The notes: a model not told the origin generated them from the sequence alone. Counted from the first letter of the stretch, positions 1-9,370 are shown. The stretch is DNA of 64,000 nt from Vibrio thalassae (GCF_900089835.1 NZ_OANU01000002.1:62001-126000); one strand, 5' to 3'. Program-made: numbers and translations.

Positions 1-541
1 GACCACCACACATTACTGCAAATAGTTCAGATTGTGTCATCTTAGGTACGAAAGGACGCACAACTAGAGGTGCTTCTGTTTGACCTACGAAAATGTTAGC
101 TGCTGCTGACATAGATTCCGCACGAGAAGTACCTAGTGCTTTTTGCAGGCCGCCACCAAGAATCTTGATAACCCACTGCATAACACCTAGGTAGTAAAGT
201 ACCGAGATAAGTGCTGAGAAAAAGATTAGTGTCGGTAGTACACGGAAAGCGAAGATGAAACCGCCGCCGCCGAATACTTCAAACATTTTACCTGATACTA
301 GGCCACCAAATAGGAATGACGTACCGTCATTACCGTAGTTGATCACGTTAGATACAGCGTCAGAGAAGCTGCGTAGTACTTCTTGTCCCCAAGGAACGTA
401 AAGAACGAATGCACCTAGTGCAAATTGGATAGCAAATGCGCCACCCACAGTTCTGATATTAATAGCTTTGCGGTTTTCTGAAAGCAGTACTGCGATTGCA
501 ATAAGTGCGACCATACCAACCAGGCTCATAAACAGGCTCAT
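1..541 (-). CDS. nupC: NupC-family nucleoside:cation symporter (5' part only)
   Basis: The frame is open from an ATG at 541 to the left edge, so only about the first 180 residues are visible. The protein is very hydrophobic, with several membrane segments. It contains the glycine-rich stretch FGGGGFIFAFRVLPTLIFFS and, further on, GQTEAPLVVRPF, both typical of concentrative nucleoside transporters (CNT family), which import nucleosides with Na+ or H+ across the inner membrane. A CRP-like site and a PurR-like box lie upstream (separate entries). Membership of the family is well supported; the exact substrate is not visible. Confidence 0.85.
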   Translation of the reverse strand, partial: MSLFMSLVGMVALIAIAVLLSENRKAINIRTVGGAFAIQFALGAFVLYVPWGQEVLRSFSDAVSNVINYGNDGTSFLFGGLVSGKMFEVFGGGGFIFAFRVLPTLIFFSALISVLYYLGVMQWVIKILGGGLQKALGTSRAESMSAAANIFVGQTEAPLVVRPFVPKMTQSELFAVMCGG

Positions 542-686
542 AGTTTATGACTTCCTTATAATTAATAATTTGGCGTGTAACAAAATTTGAAGCTCAAAAG
601 CGGGGGCGATTATACAAACCCACAGAAAAGAAAGTAGTACCCCCCTCACACTTTCGTCTTGAACACATAAAACATACACGCAATTT

Positions 687-702
687 TGAGACATTGATCA
701 CA
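687..702 (-). promoter_or_regulatory. Candidate CRP site upstream of nupC
   Basis: TGAGA-N6-TCACA, one mismatch from the symmetric CRP consensus TGTGA-N6-TCACA when read on either strand. It lies about 145 bp upstream of the leftward nupC start. CRP control of nucleoside uptake genes is known in enteric bacteria and vibrios; binding here is inferred. Confidence 0.5.
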
Positions 703-710
703 CTTAGCCT

Positions 711-726
711 CTGCAAACGTTTTCGA
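711..726 (-). promoter_or_regulatory. Candidate PurR-type box upstream of nupC
   Basis: The core GCAAACGTTTTC fits the PurR/LacI-family operator consensus at all its central positions; the outermost bases differ. It sits between yjjV and nupC, next to the CRP-like site. A related half-conserved box lies before the nucleoside ABC operon (1786-1801), so both uptake systems may answer to the same repressor. Confidence 0.4.
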
Positions 727-746
727 ATTCACAACTAACAGCATTT

Positions 747-1526
747 TTAGTCACAAAATTTAAACGTCGATTTGCTATTTTTTAGTAGCTGCGACGTAAC
801 CGTTTGCTTGTTTTCACTTCTCAACATAATTAGCGACGATAGCACCATCTTCACCATTTTAGGCTCGTTCGGCCGACCTTGATATCCACACAATGGCATA
901 TCAGGTGCGTCCGTTTCTAATAGCAAACTTTCTAGCGGGAGAGTGGCGATGGTCGAGCGTGTTTTTTGTGCTCTTTGGTAGGTAATCACACCACCAACAC
1001 CGATTTTTAAGCCAAGATTGACATAGTCCATTGCTTGCTGATAACTGCCACTGAATCCATGAATAACGCCACCGTTTAAAGGTGGGTTCTGCTTTAACAA
1101 CGCAATAAGATCTTGATGCGCTTTTCGGCAATGAAGAATAACAGGCAATTGATGCTGGTTGGCAATGCGGATTTGCTCTATCAGCAGTGATTTTTGTTGC
1201 CGTTCGTTTTCTCTACCTTGATACAGGTCGAGACCACATTCTCCTACGGCCACCAATTTACTGTTACTTATAGATTCGGCAATACGCTGCTCTAAACGAC
1301 CAATACTGCCAGCACCAACCTTATCGAGAAACATCGGATGAAACCCGAGTGCGAAAGACACCATTGCATGTTCGTTGGCTAACTGATTTACGGCCATCCA
1401 ATTTTGCTCATTAATACCAGGCACAACGATAGCGGCCACTTGAGCCTCTGCTGCCTCTAATAGTACTTGGTTTATGTCTTTTTTCTCTGCCAATAGATCG
1501 AGATGGCAATGGCTATCAATCACCAT
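747..1526 (-). CDS. yjjV: TatD-family metal-dependent deoxyribonuclease (YjjV-like)
   Basis: A 259-residue TIM-barrel hydrolase. It begins with the metal-binding DSHCHLD motif (residues 4-10), continues with GFHP, a VGECGLD segment carrying the catalytic glutamate, HCRKAH and HGFSG histidines, and LLETDAPD near the C-terminus. This is the complete TatD signature set and the usual family length. The cytoplasmic enzyme is a divalent-metal phosphodiesterase acting on DNA ends. Its ATG overlaps the stop region of the small upstream ORF at 1516-1638, so the two are probably translated together. Confidence 0.9.
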   Translation of the reverse strand: MVIDSHCHLDLLAEKKDINQVLLEAAEAQVAAIVVPGINEQNWMAVNQLANEHAMVSFALGFHPMFLDKVGAGSIGRLEQRIAESISNSKLVAVGECGLDLYQGRENERQQKSLLIEQIRIANQHQLPVILHCRKAHQDLIALLKQNPPLNGGVIHGFSGSYQQAMDYVNLGLKIGVGGVITYQRAQKTRSTIATLPLESLLLETDAPDMPLCGYQGRPNEPKMVKMVLSSLIMLRSENKQTVTSQLLKNSKSTFKFCD

Positions 1527-1638
1527 CTTTTGACTCTTTTCGGTAGGGCACGCAACTGCGTTTGTTCTCTGGTGTGAGTCCTAATGAGGCACACCAATCA
1601 TCGTATTTTTTAAGCCATTTTTTGAGTAATTCAATCAT
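1516..1638 (-). CDS. Small DUF5363-like protein, 40 aa
   Basis: Starting at ATG 1638, the product is 40 residues. It is rich in lysine and tryptophan at the N-terminus (LLKKWLKKYDDWC) and ends with a SCVPYRKESKDGD tail. It overlaps the yjjV start by several bases, which indicates translational coupling. The KKYDDWC...GLTPE...SCVPYRK pattern is what I remember from short Vibrio proteins annotated as DUF5363; the function is unknown. It is a soluble amphipathic peptide with no signal sequence. Confidence 0.65.
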   Translation of the reverse strand: MIELLKKWLKKYDDWCASLGLTPENKRSCVPYRKESKDGD

Positions 1639-1954
1639 GATAAATTTACCTAAATAAATGTAATCGATTGCAATTTATACTATGCCCAATCCTTGCCTTA
1701 CAAAGGATAGCGCAATAGTTAGAGTTTTATCACTAAGTTGTGACTTATCCCTCAATGCTGTGATAGAAGCGGTTTTTTTTCATATACGCAAACGATAAAA
1801 TGGAGCCTATTGTTTGTAAACCACACAAATTGTCTCTATTGTCATTTCTGTGTCGTTTACATACGGCCATTTTCTAGGCGCCTAACCTGGACCAAGCCTA
1901 GCCTATCGAATCGTCAATGATACCCCATCATTAGACACTACAAGGGAATTGATC
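1639..1954 (+). promoter_or_regulatory. Intergenic control region of the nucleoside ABC operon
   Basis: About 316 bp without a gene between two divergent units. It contains a PurR-like sequence at 1786-1801 (GCAAACG core followed by an A/T-rich half that fits less well), which sits upstream of the rightward operon. No clear -10/-35 pair can be chosen by eye. The Shine-Dalgarno sequence AAGGGA (1943-1948) precedes the GTG start at 1955. Confidence 0.4.
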
Positions 1955-2950
1955 GTGAAAAAAACTATTCTAAAAATGTCTGCGCTTGCAGTGGCAGTAG
2001 CTTCATTTGGTGCGTTCGCAGCAAAACCAGCAGTGGTATACGATACAGCCGGTAAATTTGACAAATCATTCAACGAAGCTGTTTTTCAAAACGGTGTAAA
2101 AGTCTTTAATGCAGACAAAGGCATTAAAGTTCGTGAATTTGAACCGCAAAACGAAGCACAACGTGAGCAGGGTCTTCGTCGTCTTGCAAGCCGTGGCTTC
2201 ACACCTATCGTTGCTGTTGGTTTCAACATGGCATCTGCTGTAGAGAAAGTTGCCACAGAATTCCCTGATATTCAATTCACTATCATCGATATGGTTGTTG
2301 ATAAGCCAAACGTTCAATCTATCGTGTTTAAAGAGCACGAAGGCTCTTTCCTTGTTGGGGCATTGGCAGCAAAAGCGTCTAAAACAGGCAAGGTAGGCTT
2401 TGTCGGTGGTATGGACATCCCGTTGATTCGTAAGTTCGAGTGTGGTTACCGTCAAGGTGCACAATATGCGAATCCAAAAATCGAAACATTCCAAAACATG
2501 ACAGGCTCGACTCCTGCAGCTTTCGCTGACCCTGCGAAAGGTTCAGAGCTTGCCAAATCTCAATTCTCTAAGGGCGTTGACGTTATCTACGCAGCAGCGG
2601 GCGGTACAGGCATGGGCGTTTACCAAGCCGCGAAAGATGCGGGTAACTACGCAATCGGTGTTGACTCAAACCAAAACCACCTTCAACCAGGCACTATGCT
2701 AACGTCTATGGTAAAAAAAGTAGGTGTTGCGGCCTACAACACTTGGGACGAAGCTGAAAACGGTACTTGGGAAGCTGGCATCAAAGTACTTGGTCTAAAA
2801 GATGGCGCAGTTGAGTGGGCTTACGACGAGTACAATAAAGACATGATCACTCCAGAGATGAAGTCGTACTTAGATACGCTGCAAGCGGACATCATCGCTG
2901 GCAAGATCAAAGTTCACGACTACATGTCAGATAACACGTGTAACTACTAA
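1955..2950 (+). CDS. BMP-family nucleoside ABC transporter, periplasmic binding protein
   Basis: The N-terminus is a signal peptide (KK, hydrophobic core, cleavage after AFA) with no lipobox. Downstream are the BMP-family hallmarks: VVYDTAGKFDKSFNE, GVDVIYAAAGGTGMGVYQAAKDAG and IGVDSNQNHL. I start it at GTG 1955 because AAGGGA is seven bases upstream; an in-frame TTG at 1949 would leave no spacing. It is the first gene of an operon with an ATPase and two permeases, and should capture purine or other nucleosides in the periplasm. Two hairpins after the stop (2974-3047) probably keep its mRNA more abundant than the rest of the operon. Confidence 0.9.
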   Translation: MKKTILKMSALAVAVASFGAFAAKPAVVYDTAGKFDKSFNEAVFQNGVKVFNADKGIKVREFEPQNEAQREQGLRRLASRGFTPIVAVGFNMASAVEKVATEFPDIQFTIIDMVVDKPNVQSIVFKEHEGSFLVGALAAKASKTGKVGFVGGMDIPLIRKFECGYRQGAQYANPKIETFQNMTGSTPAAFADPAKGSELAKSQFSKGVDVIYAAAGGTGMGVYQAAKDAGNYAIGVDSNQNHLQPGTMLTSMVKKVGVAAYNTWDEAENGTWEAGIKVLGLKDGAVEWAYDEYNKDMITPEMKSYLDTLQADIIAGKIKVHDYMSDNTCNY

Positions 2951-2973
2951 ACACACTGAAACAGAATGAAAAC

Positions 2974-3047
2974 ACTTAGCTTATTTTTTCTTCATTATCA
3001 ATAAGCTAAGTAAATATAACAACGCCGCTGCCTAAAAACAGCGGCGT
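2974..3047 (+). terminator. Two tandem intercistronic hairpins
   Basis: A 12-bp perfect stem (ACTTAGCTTATT with its complement, 2974-3011) is followed by a 9-bp GC-rich stem (ACGCCGCTG/CAGCGGCGT, 3022-3047). Neither has a long U tract, so they look like 3' stabilisers or partial terminators between the abundant binding protein and the ATPase gene rather than a full stop. Confidence 0.6.
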
Positions 3048-3068
3048 ATAATTATAAGGCAGTATCTA

Positions 3069-4649
3069 GTGACAAATGGACAATCTATTGCCATCGAACT
3101 GAAACAAATAGATAAACGCTTTGGAGCTGTTCACGCTAACCGAGCTATCGATCTACGGGTTCCTGAAGGCACGATTCATGGTATCATTGGTGAGAATGGT
3201 GCTGGCAAGTCCACTCTTATGAGTATTATTTACGGATTTTATCATGCCGATGCGGGTGAAATGACAGTGAACGGCGCGCCCTACAAGCCCGCTAACTCTC
3301 AGGAAGCAATCAAAGCAGGAATTGGCATGGTTCACCAACATTTTATGTTAGTGGAAACCTTTACCGTATTAGAGAACATTGTTCTCGGTGCCGAAGATGG
3401 ATGGCAGTTAAATGAAAGCTTGAGCAAAGCGCGTAAGAAGCTCAAAGCTCTAGCACAAGATTATGGACTTGAAGTACCTCTTGATGCCGTCGTTGGTGAA
3501 CTACCAGTTGGACTTCAGCAGCGCGTCGAAATTCTAAAAGCACTATATCGTGGTGCAAAAATCCTGATTCTTGATGAACCTACCGGGGTGCTCACCCCAC
3601 AAGAAGCCGATCACTTATTTCGCATCTTAGACAAGCTACGCGCTCAAGGCACGACCATCATGATCATCACGCACAAACTGCGTGAAGTGCTGGCGATTAC
3701 CGATAATATTTCGGTGATGCGTCAGGGCACAATGGTTGAACACGTCGTGACCTCCCAAACAAATAAAGAGCAACTGGCTGAACTTATGGTGGGACGTAAA
3801 GTACGCCTGAAAGTGGACAAGTCAGCAGCGAATCCGAAAAAAGAGCTTATCAAAGTCGATAAGTTGCAATTTTTTGATGACGCGGGTGTTGAGCGAGTCA
3901 AAAGCATCAGCTTTGGTGTCAGGCAGGGCGAAGTCGTTGGTATTGCTGGTGTCTCTGGTAACGGTCAATCGGAAATTCTTGGTCTATTGTCAGGCATTAT
4001 CAAACCTTACTCTGGCAGCATTGACATTAATGGTAGCCACATCGACAAACACCACCCCCTCGACCCTCAACAGGTACGAGCCATTGGTGTAGGCCATATT
4101 CCTGAAGACCGTCATAAGCAAGGCCTTATCAACAAGTTTGAAGCTCAAGAAGCGTATATTCTTGGCTACCATCATTTGCCAAAGTACAACAAAGGCTTAT
4201 TACAAGATAAACAAGCCATTAAAGACTGTTGTCAGCAAAGCATGGATAAGTGGGACGTTCGTCCTAACGACACCACATTAAAGACGGCAAACTTTTCCGG
4301 TGGTAACCAGCAGAAGCTGGTCATCGCACGCGAAATGGAACAAAACCCCGATGTGCTTTTAGTCGGTCAGCCAACTCGTGGTGTGGATATCGGTGCTATC
4401 GAATACATCCACCAGCAAATCATCGCAGCACGTGACGAGGACAAAGCGGTATTACTGGTCTCGGTTGAACTGGATGAAATCCTAAGCCTATCGGATCGCA
4501 TTCTCGTGGTCTTTGATGGTTCCATTGTGGGTGAAGTCTCTATCGAAGATGCCGATGAAAAAACGTTAGGTTTAATGATGGCGAATATCATGCCTGAGCA
4601 TCTCAAAAAACCTGAGGAACACGCAGAGCCACGAGGAGAATTCGTATGA
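3069..4649 (+). CDS. Nucleoside ABC transporter ATPase, double NBD
   Basis: A 526-residue protein with two fused nucleotide-binding domains. The first has Walker A GENGAGKST, signature LPVGLQQRVEI and Walker B ILILDEPT. The second has GVSGNGQSE, FSGGNQQKLVIAREM and VLLVGQPTRGVD, the degenerate second-half form found in sugar and nucleoside importers (RbsA/YufO type). It starts at GTG. The 3' end overlaps the next permease by four bases, so the two are coupled. It energises uptake at the cytoplasmic face of the permeases. Confidence 0.9.
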   Translation: MTNGQSIAIELKQIDKRFGAVHANRAIDLRVPEGTIHGIIGENGAGKSTLMSIIYGFYHADAGEMTVNGAPYKPANSQEAIKAGIGMVHQHFMLVETFTVLENIVLGAEDGWQLNESLSKARKKLKALAQDYGLEVPLDAVVGELPVGLQQRVEILKALYRGAKILILDEPTGVLTPQEADHLFRILDKLRAQGTTIMIITHKLREVLAITDNISVMRQGTMVEHVVTSQTNKEQLAELMVGRKVRLKVDKSAANPKKELIKVDKLQFFDDAGVERVKSISFGVRQGEVVGIAGVSGNGQSEILGLLSGIIKPYSGSIDINGSHIDKHHPLDPQQVRAIGVGHIPEDRHKQGLINKFEAQEAYILGYHHLPKYNKGLLQDKQAIKDCCQQSMDKWDVRPNDTTLKTANFSGGNQQKLVIAREMEQNPDVLLVGQPTRGVDIGAIEYIHQQIIAARDEDKAVLLVSVELDEILSLSDRILVVFDGSIVGEVSIEDADEKTLGLMMANIMPEHLKKPEEHAEPRGEFV

Positions 4650-5776
4650 GCCAAGCAAAAGTACCCGCTTGGGTAACCGTGGCACTGCTGCCAACGATCA
4701 ACGTATTGGTGGCGTTTTTGGTCTCGGCCTTGCTGTTTATTTACATTGATATAAACCCCATTGACGCCGCGAAAGTCATGTGGACGGGAGCCTTTGGCTA
4801 CGCAGAAGGCTTTGGGTACACCATGTACTACGCGACAGGCTTTATCTTTACTGGTCTTGCTGTTGCCGTTGCCTTTCATGCTGGTCTATTCAACATCGGT
4901 GGTGAAGGACAAGCGTACATCGGTGGCTTAGGCGTTGGTTTGGTCTGTTTGACACTCGGCGAATACGCACCTTGGTATATCGTCTTTCCAGTTGCCATTG
5001 TTGCCGGTGGTCTATTTGGTGCAGCGTGGGCGTTCATTCCTGCTTATCTTCAAGCAAAACGTGGCTCTCACATCGTAATCACGACCATTATGTTCAACTT
5101 TATCGCCTCTTCGTTAATGGCGTATCTACTGGTTGATATTTTGAAGCCTGAGAACACGATGGCCACGGAAAGCCGTGTGTTCGCAGTCTCGAGCTGGCTA
5201 CCTAAAATGCATGAAATGCTCGCTGTGGTTGGCATTGACATGGCACCTAGCCCAATGAACTTAAGCTTCATTTTTGCGCTGTTGTGCTGTGTGTTTGTCT
5301 GGCTATTTATGTGGCACTCACGTTGGGGGTATGAAATCCGTTCTGTTGGTTCAAATCCTTCCGCCGCAAGCTATGCCGGTATTAAATATGTAAAAATCAT
5401 CGTCCTCACCATGCTTATCTCTGGCATGTTAGCAGGCTTCTTTGGTTTGAACGTACTGCAAGGTGAACTGCATCAAATCAAACTTAACTTCGTTGAAGGT
5501 TTTGGTTTTACTGGTATTGCCGTGGCGCTAATGGGACGTAACCACCCTATTGGTGTTCTTTTAGCAAGTTTGCTGTTCGGTTTCTTGTATCAAGGTGGCG
5601 CTGAGTTAAGTTTCGAGTACGGCGTTGACCGAAATATCGTTGTGGTCTTGCAAGGCCTAGTGATTCTATTCTCAGGCGCACTAGAACACATGTTCCGTCC
5701 TTCACTAGAACGTACTTATCTCAAGCTTTTTGGTAGCAAAAACGATGAGCAACAAGCAGAGAAAGGAGTCGCTTGA
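4646..5776 (+). CDS. Nucleoside ABC transporter permease 1
   Basis: A 376-residue inner-membrane protein of the BPD_transp_2 (RbsC/YufP) type, with about ten hydrophobic segments. Conserved features include GEGQAYIGGLG, the cytoplasmic coupling segment SVGSNPSAASYAGI and GFGFTGIAVALMGRNHP. ATG 4646 overlaps the ATPase stop. It pairs with the next permease to form the membrane channel of the importer. Confidence 0.9.
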   Translation: MSQAKVPAWVTVALLPTINVLVAFLVSALLFIYIDINPIDAAKVMWTGAFGYAEGFGYTMYYATGFIFTGLAVAVAFHAGLFNIGGEGQAYIGGLGVGLVCLTLGEYAPWYIVFPVAIVAGGLFGAAWAFIPAYLQAKRGSHIVITTIMFNFIASSLMAYLLVDILKPENTMATESRVFAVSSWLPKMHEMLAVVGIDMAPSPMNLSFIFALLCCVFVWLFMWHSRWGYEIRSVGSNPSAASYAGIKYVKIIVLTMLISGMLAGFFGLNVLQGELHQIKLNFVEGFGFTGIAVALMGRNHPIGVLLASLLFGFLYQGGAELSFEYGVDRNIVVVLQGLVILFSGALEHMFRPSLERTYLKLFGSKNDEQQAEKGVA

Positions 5777-5778
5777 TT

Positions 5779-6744
5779 ATGTTTGAAACGATTATTCTCA
5801 TGCTTGATGCCACCTTACGAGTGGCAACACCGCTGATCCTCGCCTCATTAGCGGGCATGTTTTGTGAACGTTCAGGGATAGTGAACATTGCACTAGAAGG
5901 TAAGCTGTTAGCCGCAGCGTTTGCTGGCGCCGCTACCGCTCATATCACAGGTTCAGCGTGGTTGGGTTTACTTGCTGGTATTGGTATCTCGGTGCTTCTT
6001 GCCTTGCTTCACGGCTTCGCTTGTATCACCCACAAAGGTGACCAAGTTGTCAGTGGTATGGCAATTAACATTCTTGCCGCAGGCTTAACCATTACGCTCG
6101 GCCGCCACTGGTTCCAACAAGGTGGTCAAACTCCTGCCCTATCTGGTGACGCGCGTTTTGCGCCGATTACCTTCCCAGGTGCAGACGCCGTTGCTGATGT
6201 GCCCATTTTAGGCGCTATCTACTCTGAACTTATCAGTGGCCATTCTATTTTAGTCTATCTTGTGGTGTTTATTGTCCCTGCTTGCTGGTATTTGCTGTTC
6301 CGCACCCGCTTCGGATTGCGTTTACGTGCTGTAGGTGAGTCACCGTCAGCAGTGGATACTGCGGGTATTTCAGTAGTGCGTATGCGTTACGCCGCCGTTG
6401 CAATCTGTGGGGTATTAGTGGGTATTGGTGGCGTCTACTTGTCGGTGGCGCAAACGGCTCAGTTCATTCCAAACATGAGTGCAGGTAAAGGTTATATGGC
6501 TTTGGCTGCGCTTATTTTTGGTAAGTGGCGTCCGTTTACCGCAATGGGTGCATGTTTGCTCTTTGGTTTCTTGGATGCACTCGCCATTCGTATGCAGGGC
6601 GTCTCTATTGGTGACTTCCCTATTCCGGTCCAAGCGATTGAAGCAGTACCTTACGTGTTAACCGTATTCCTGCTAGCAGGCTTTATTGGTAAGGCGGTCG
6701 CACCAAAAGCCATCGGCGTACCTTACACTAAAGAACGCGAATAA
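5779..6744 (+). CDS. Nucleoside ABC transporter permease 2
   Basis: A multi-spanning permease of the YufQ type. It has NIALEGKLLAAAF near the N-terminus, VGESPSAVDTAGI as the coupling helix and GKGYMALAALIFGKW in the second half. I prefer ATG 5779 to the in-frame TTG at 5773 because AAAGGAG (5762-5768) is then about ten bases upstream, and TTG would be too close. It is the last gene of the operon, followed by a bidirectional terminator. Confidence 0.9.
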   Translation: MFETIILMLDATLRVATPLILASLAGMFCERSGIVNIALEGKLLAAAFAGAATAHITGSAWLGLLAGIGISVLLALLHGFACITHKGDQVVSGMAINILAAGLTITLGRHWFQQGGQTPALSGDARFAPITFPGADAVADVPILGAIYSELISGHSILVYLVVFIVPACWYLLFRTRFGLRLRAVGESPSAVDTAGISVVRMRYAAVAICGVLVGIGGVYLSVAQTAQFIPNMSAGKGYMALAALIFGKWRPFTAMGACLLFGFLDALAIRMQGVSIGDFPIPVQAIEAVPYVLTVFLLAGFIGKAVAPKAIGVPYTKERE

Positions 6745-6763
6745 CCGAATGCGATAGGCAGAC

Positions 6764-6792
6764 AAAAAAACCGCTCAATTGAGCGGTTTTTT
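6764..6792. terminator. Bidirectional rho-independent terminator
   Basis: The perfect stem CCGCTCAATTGAGCGG is flanked by an A tract on one side and a T tract on the other, so it terminates both the rightward nucleoside operon and leftward prfC. Confidence 0.9.
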
Positions 6793-6817
6793 ATTATCTC
6801 GAATGAACACCTACAAA

Positions 6818-8407
6818 TTAGTGCTCACGTGTTGCACGGAATGTAATATCCGGGAAACGCTCTTGCGCTAGGTTTAAGTTAACCATCGTTGGCGCGACGT
6901 AGCTCAAGTTGTCTCCACCATCGAGCGCAAGGTTTTGCTGGTTCTTGCGTTTGAAGTCTTCAAGCTTCTTAGCGTCACTGCATTCTACCCAACGCGCTGT
7001 CGCGACATTCACACTCTCATAGATTGCTTCAACGTTGTATTCAGATTTAAGACGAGCCACTACCACGTCAAACTGAAGTACACCAACCGCACCAACAATC
7101 AAATCATTGTTTTGCAGTGGACGGAATACCTGAACCGCGCCTTCTTCAGAAAGCTGAACCAAACCTTTTAATAGTTGCTTCTGCTTCAATGGATCTTTAA
7201 GACGAATACGGCGGAACAGCTCCGGAGCAAAGTTTGGAATACCAGAGAACTTCAGTGCTTCACCTTGAGTAAAAGTATCACCAATTTGAATGGTGCCGTG
7301 GTTATGAAGGCCAATAATATCGCCAGCATACGCATTCTCGGCGCGTGAGCGGTCGCCCGCCATAAACGTAACCGCATCAGAAATGCTGACCGTTTTGCCC
7401 GTGCGTACATGACTCATCTTCATACCTTGAGAGTAAGTACCCGATACAATACGCATAAAGGCGATACGGTCGCGGTGTTTTGGATCCATATTAGCTTGAA
7501 TCTTAAACACGAAACCAGAGAACTTCTCTTCTGTCGCTTCCACATCACGCTCATTCGCTTGGCGAGTTTGCGGTGCTGGTGCCCACTTAGTTAAGCCATC
7601 TAGCATGTGGTCAACACCAAAGTTACCCAGTGCAGTACCAAAGTAAACGGGTGTTAGCTCGCCTTTTAAGAAAGAATCAAGGTCAAACTCAGGGCATGCA
7701 CCCATTACTAACTCTAACTCTTCACGAACATTTTCTGCTAAATCTGCGCCCACCGCCTCATCAAGATCTGGGTTATCTAGTCCTTTGATGATACGAACTT
7801 CTTGAATTTCATGACCATGACCAGATTCATACAGAATCGTCTCATCACGGTGGATGTGATAGACGCCTTTAAACTCTTTACCACAACCAATTGGCCAAGA
7901 GATAGGTGCACACATCATACCCAGTTCGCTTTCTACTTCGTCCAGCACTTCCATTGGGTCACGTACATCACGGTCCAATTTGTTCATGAAAGTCACGATT
8001 GGTGTGTCACGAAGGCGAGTAACTTCCATCAATTTACGAGTACGATCTTCGACACCTTTCGCTGCGTCAATCACCATCAAGCATGAGTCAACAGCCGTCA
8101 GCGTACGATAAGTATCTTCCGAGAAGTCTTCGTGTCCTGGAGTATCAAGCAGGTTTACCAAACAATCGTTGTAAGGAAACTGCATCACGGAAGTTGTTAC
8201 CGAGATACCACGTTCTTTTTCCATTTCCATCCAGTCAGACTTCGCATGTTGAGCGCTGCCACGGCCTTTTACTGTCCCTGCTTTTTGGATCGCGTTTCCG
8301 AATAACAAGACTTTTTCAGTGATGGTGGTTTTACCCGCATCCGGGTGAGAGATGATAGCAAAGGTCCTTCGCTTATTGATTTCATTGAGAAAATCTTGGT
8401 TTGCCAT
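6818..8407 (-). CDS. prfC: Peptide chain release factor 3, target gene of the ICE
   Basis: A full-length 529-residue translational GTPase with G1 SHPDAGKTT, the switch segment [29 protein letters not shown] and the RF3 C-terminal domains. RF3 recycles RF1/RF2 from the ribosome after termination. SXT/R391 elements integrate at the 5' end of this gene, and ICE genes begin about 250 bp upstream of its start. The first codons and the promoter are therefore probably ICE-derived, leaving a functional hybrid gene. Confidence 0.97.
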   Translation of the reverse strand: MANQDFLNEINKRRTFAIISHPDAGKTTITEKVLLFGNAIQKAGTVKGRGSAQHAKSDWMEMEKERGISVTTSVMQFPYNDCLVNLLDTPGHEDFSEDTYRTLTAVDSCLMVIDAAKGVEDRTRKLMEVTRLRDTPIVTFMNKLDRDVRDPMEVLDEVESELGMMCAPISWPIGCGKEFKGVYHIHRDETILYESGHGHEIQEVRIIKGLDNPDLDEAVGADLAENVREELELVMGACPEFDLDSFLKGELTPVYFGTALGNFGVDHMLDGLTKWAPAPQTRQANERDVEATEEKFSGFVFKIQANMDPKHRDRIAFMRIVSGTYSQGMKMSHVRTGKTVSISDAVTFMAGDRSRAENAYAGDIIGLHNHGTIQIGDTFTQGEALKFSGIPNFAPELFRRIRLKDPLKQKQLLKGLVQLSEEGAVQVFRPLQNNDLIVGAVGVLQFDVVVARLKSEYNVEAIYESVNVATARWVECSDAKKLEDFKRKNQQNLALDGGDNLSYVAPTMVNLNLAQERFPDITFRATREH

Positions 8408-8420
8408 GTATAAATTCTTT
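8340..8420. other. ICE-chromosome junction (attachment site region)
   Basis: For SXT/R391 elements, recombination occurs inside the first codons of prfC. The junction must therefore lie in this interval, because chromosomal prfC sequence is on one side and setR-linked ICE sequence on the other. I cannot place the short core without an empty-site sequence or the opposite junction. Confidence 0.6.
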
Positions 8421-8663
8421 TAGTTTGTACACGGATTTGTACACACTTTTGGAAGTACTCTCTTTTCAGTTCTTCGCTTGTCAAATCCGTCGTGTTAATC
8501 GTAATTGGTCGCTATTTTCGCTGATCTTGACTTTATAAACAATCAATGGTTATCTAATCGGTTACCATTTACTCTCAGCGTGCGCCAATGCTCAGTTGTA
8601 GCTGTTTGCAATCGTTGCTTCTTCAGCTCATGAACAACTGTGGCTAAACCACAAATTCCTTCG
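8408..8663 (-). promoter_or_regulatory. ICE-borne leader and promoter region of prfC
   Basis: These 256 bp between setR and prfC contain no convincing gene. Two direct copies of TTTGTACAC (8424-8432 and 8436-8444) lie 12 bp apart just upstream of the prfC start. By analogy with SXT the element supplies the prfC promoter from here; the repeats could instead be recombinase or accessory-protein sites. Confidence 0.4.
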
Positions 8664-9311
8664 CTACCAAAAATCGATGATAGCTTGTTTAACAACGCCA
8701 ATAATTGAGCAATTGCCGTTGATCGGTATTGCTGGATATTGTGGATTGAGAGGCTTCAAATATTTTTGCTCACCATCCAAGACTAATTGTTTAAAGGTTG
8801 CTTCTCTTGAATCATCAAGCCGCGCTACAACCAATGAACCAGATGAGTAAGGAGCATCAGGATCTACAACTATAACAGCACCTTCTGGTATTGATTTTTT
8901 GCCGCTTGGATTTTCCATACTGTCGCCTTTTACGCGAAGCGCGAAACAACCTTCATGTGCTTTCCCAGTGACTTCACGCCACTCCTCTGCATCTTCAAAG
9001 GCAAATCCCTCCGCTATTTCAGTCCAATCCCCAGCCTGAACCCAATTAATAAGAGGAATACTCCCTTTAATGTCAGGCCCTACTTCTACATTACCGACCC
9101 CCAAGCCAATCTCGCCATCACCTGTGGCGAGCCAATGAGCATTCACGCGAAGCGCCTCCGCGATCTGCATGGTGTAACGAGACCTAGCCGATTTACCAGA
9201 GCAAATCTGGCTGATCGACTGCTGTTTGATACCAATGCGACGAGCCAACTCAGACTGAGTCACCCCAGTAAGCTGCAAGGCATGGTTTAGTCGTTCGGAT
9301 AAAGTTTTCAT
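8664..9311 (-). CDS. setR: SetR, lambda CI-like master repressor of ICE transfer
   Basis: A 215-residue protein with an N-terminal HTH (TQSELARRIGIKQQSISQICSG, about residues 18-39) and a C-terminal LexA/S24 self-cleavage domain. The cleavage site Ala93-Gly94 (VQAGDW), catalytic Ser131 (KGDSMENP) and Lys174 (ATFKQL) are all present, so the repressor should be inactivated by RecA filaments during the SOS response. It is divergent from croS, with four operator-like repeats between them. It should repress the croS-setDC operon and its own gene. Confidence 0.95.
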   Translation of the reverse strand: MKTLSERLNHALQLTGVTQSELARRIGIKQQSISQICSGKSARSRYTMQIAEALRVNAHWLATGDGEIGLGVGNVEVGPDIKGSIPLINWVQAGDWTEIAEGFAFEDAEEWREVTGKAHEGCFALRVKGDSMENPSGKKSIPEGAVIVVDPDAPYSSGSLVVARLDDSREATFKQLVLDGEQKYLKPLNPQYPAIPINGNCSIIGVVKQAIIDFW

Positions 9312-9323
9312 AAGCCCGTATTC

Positions 9324-9339
9324 TACAAATAAAACTGTA
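9324..9339. promoter_or_regulatory. SetR/CroS operator-like site 1
   Basis: TACAAATAAAACTGTA, an imperfect copy of the 16-bp dyad TACAGT-N4-ACTGTA, next to the setR start. Confidence 0.7.
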
Positions 9340-9345
9340 GCCTTT

Positions 9346-9363
9346 CAACAATTTTAACTGTTG
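9346..9363. promoter_or_regulatory. SetR/CroS operator-like site 2
   Basis: CAACAATTTTAACTGTTG, a dyad with CAACA/TGTTG ends and the same ACTGT half-site core. Confidence 0.65.
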
Positions 9364-9370
9364 ACTTGCC

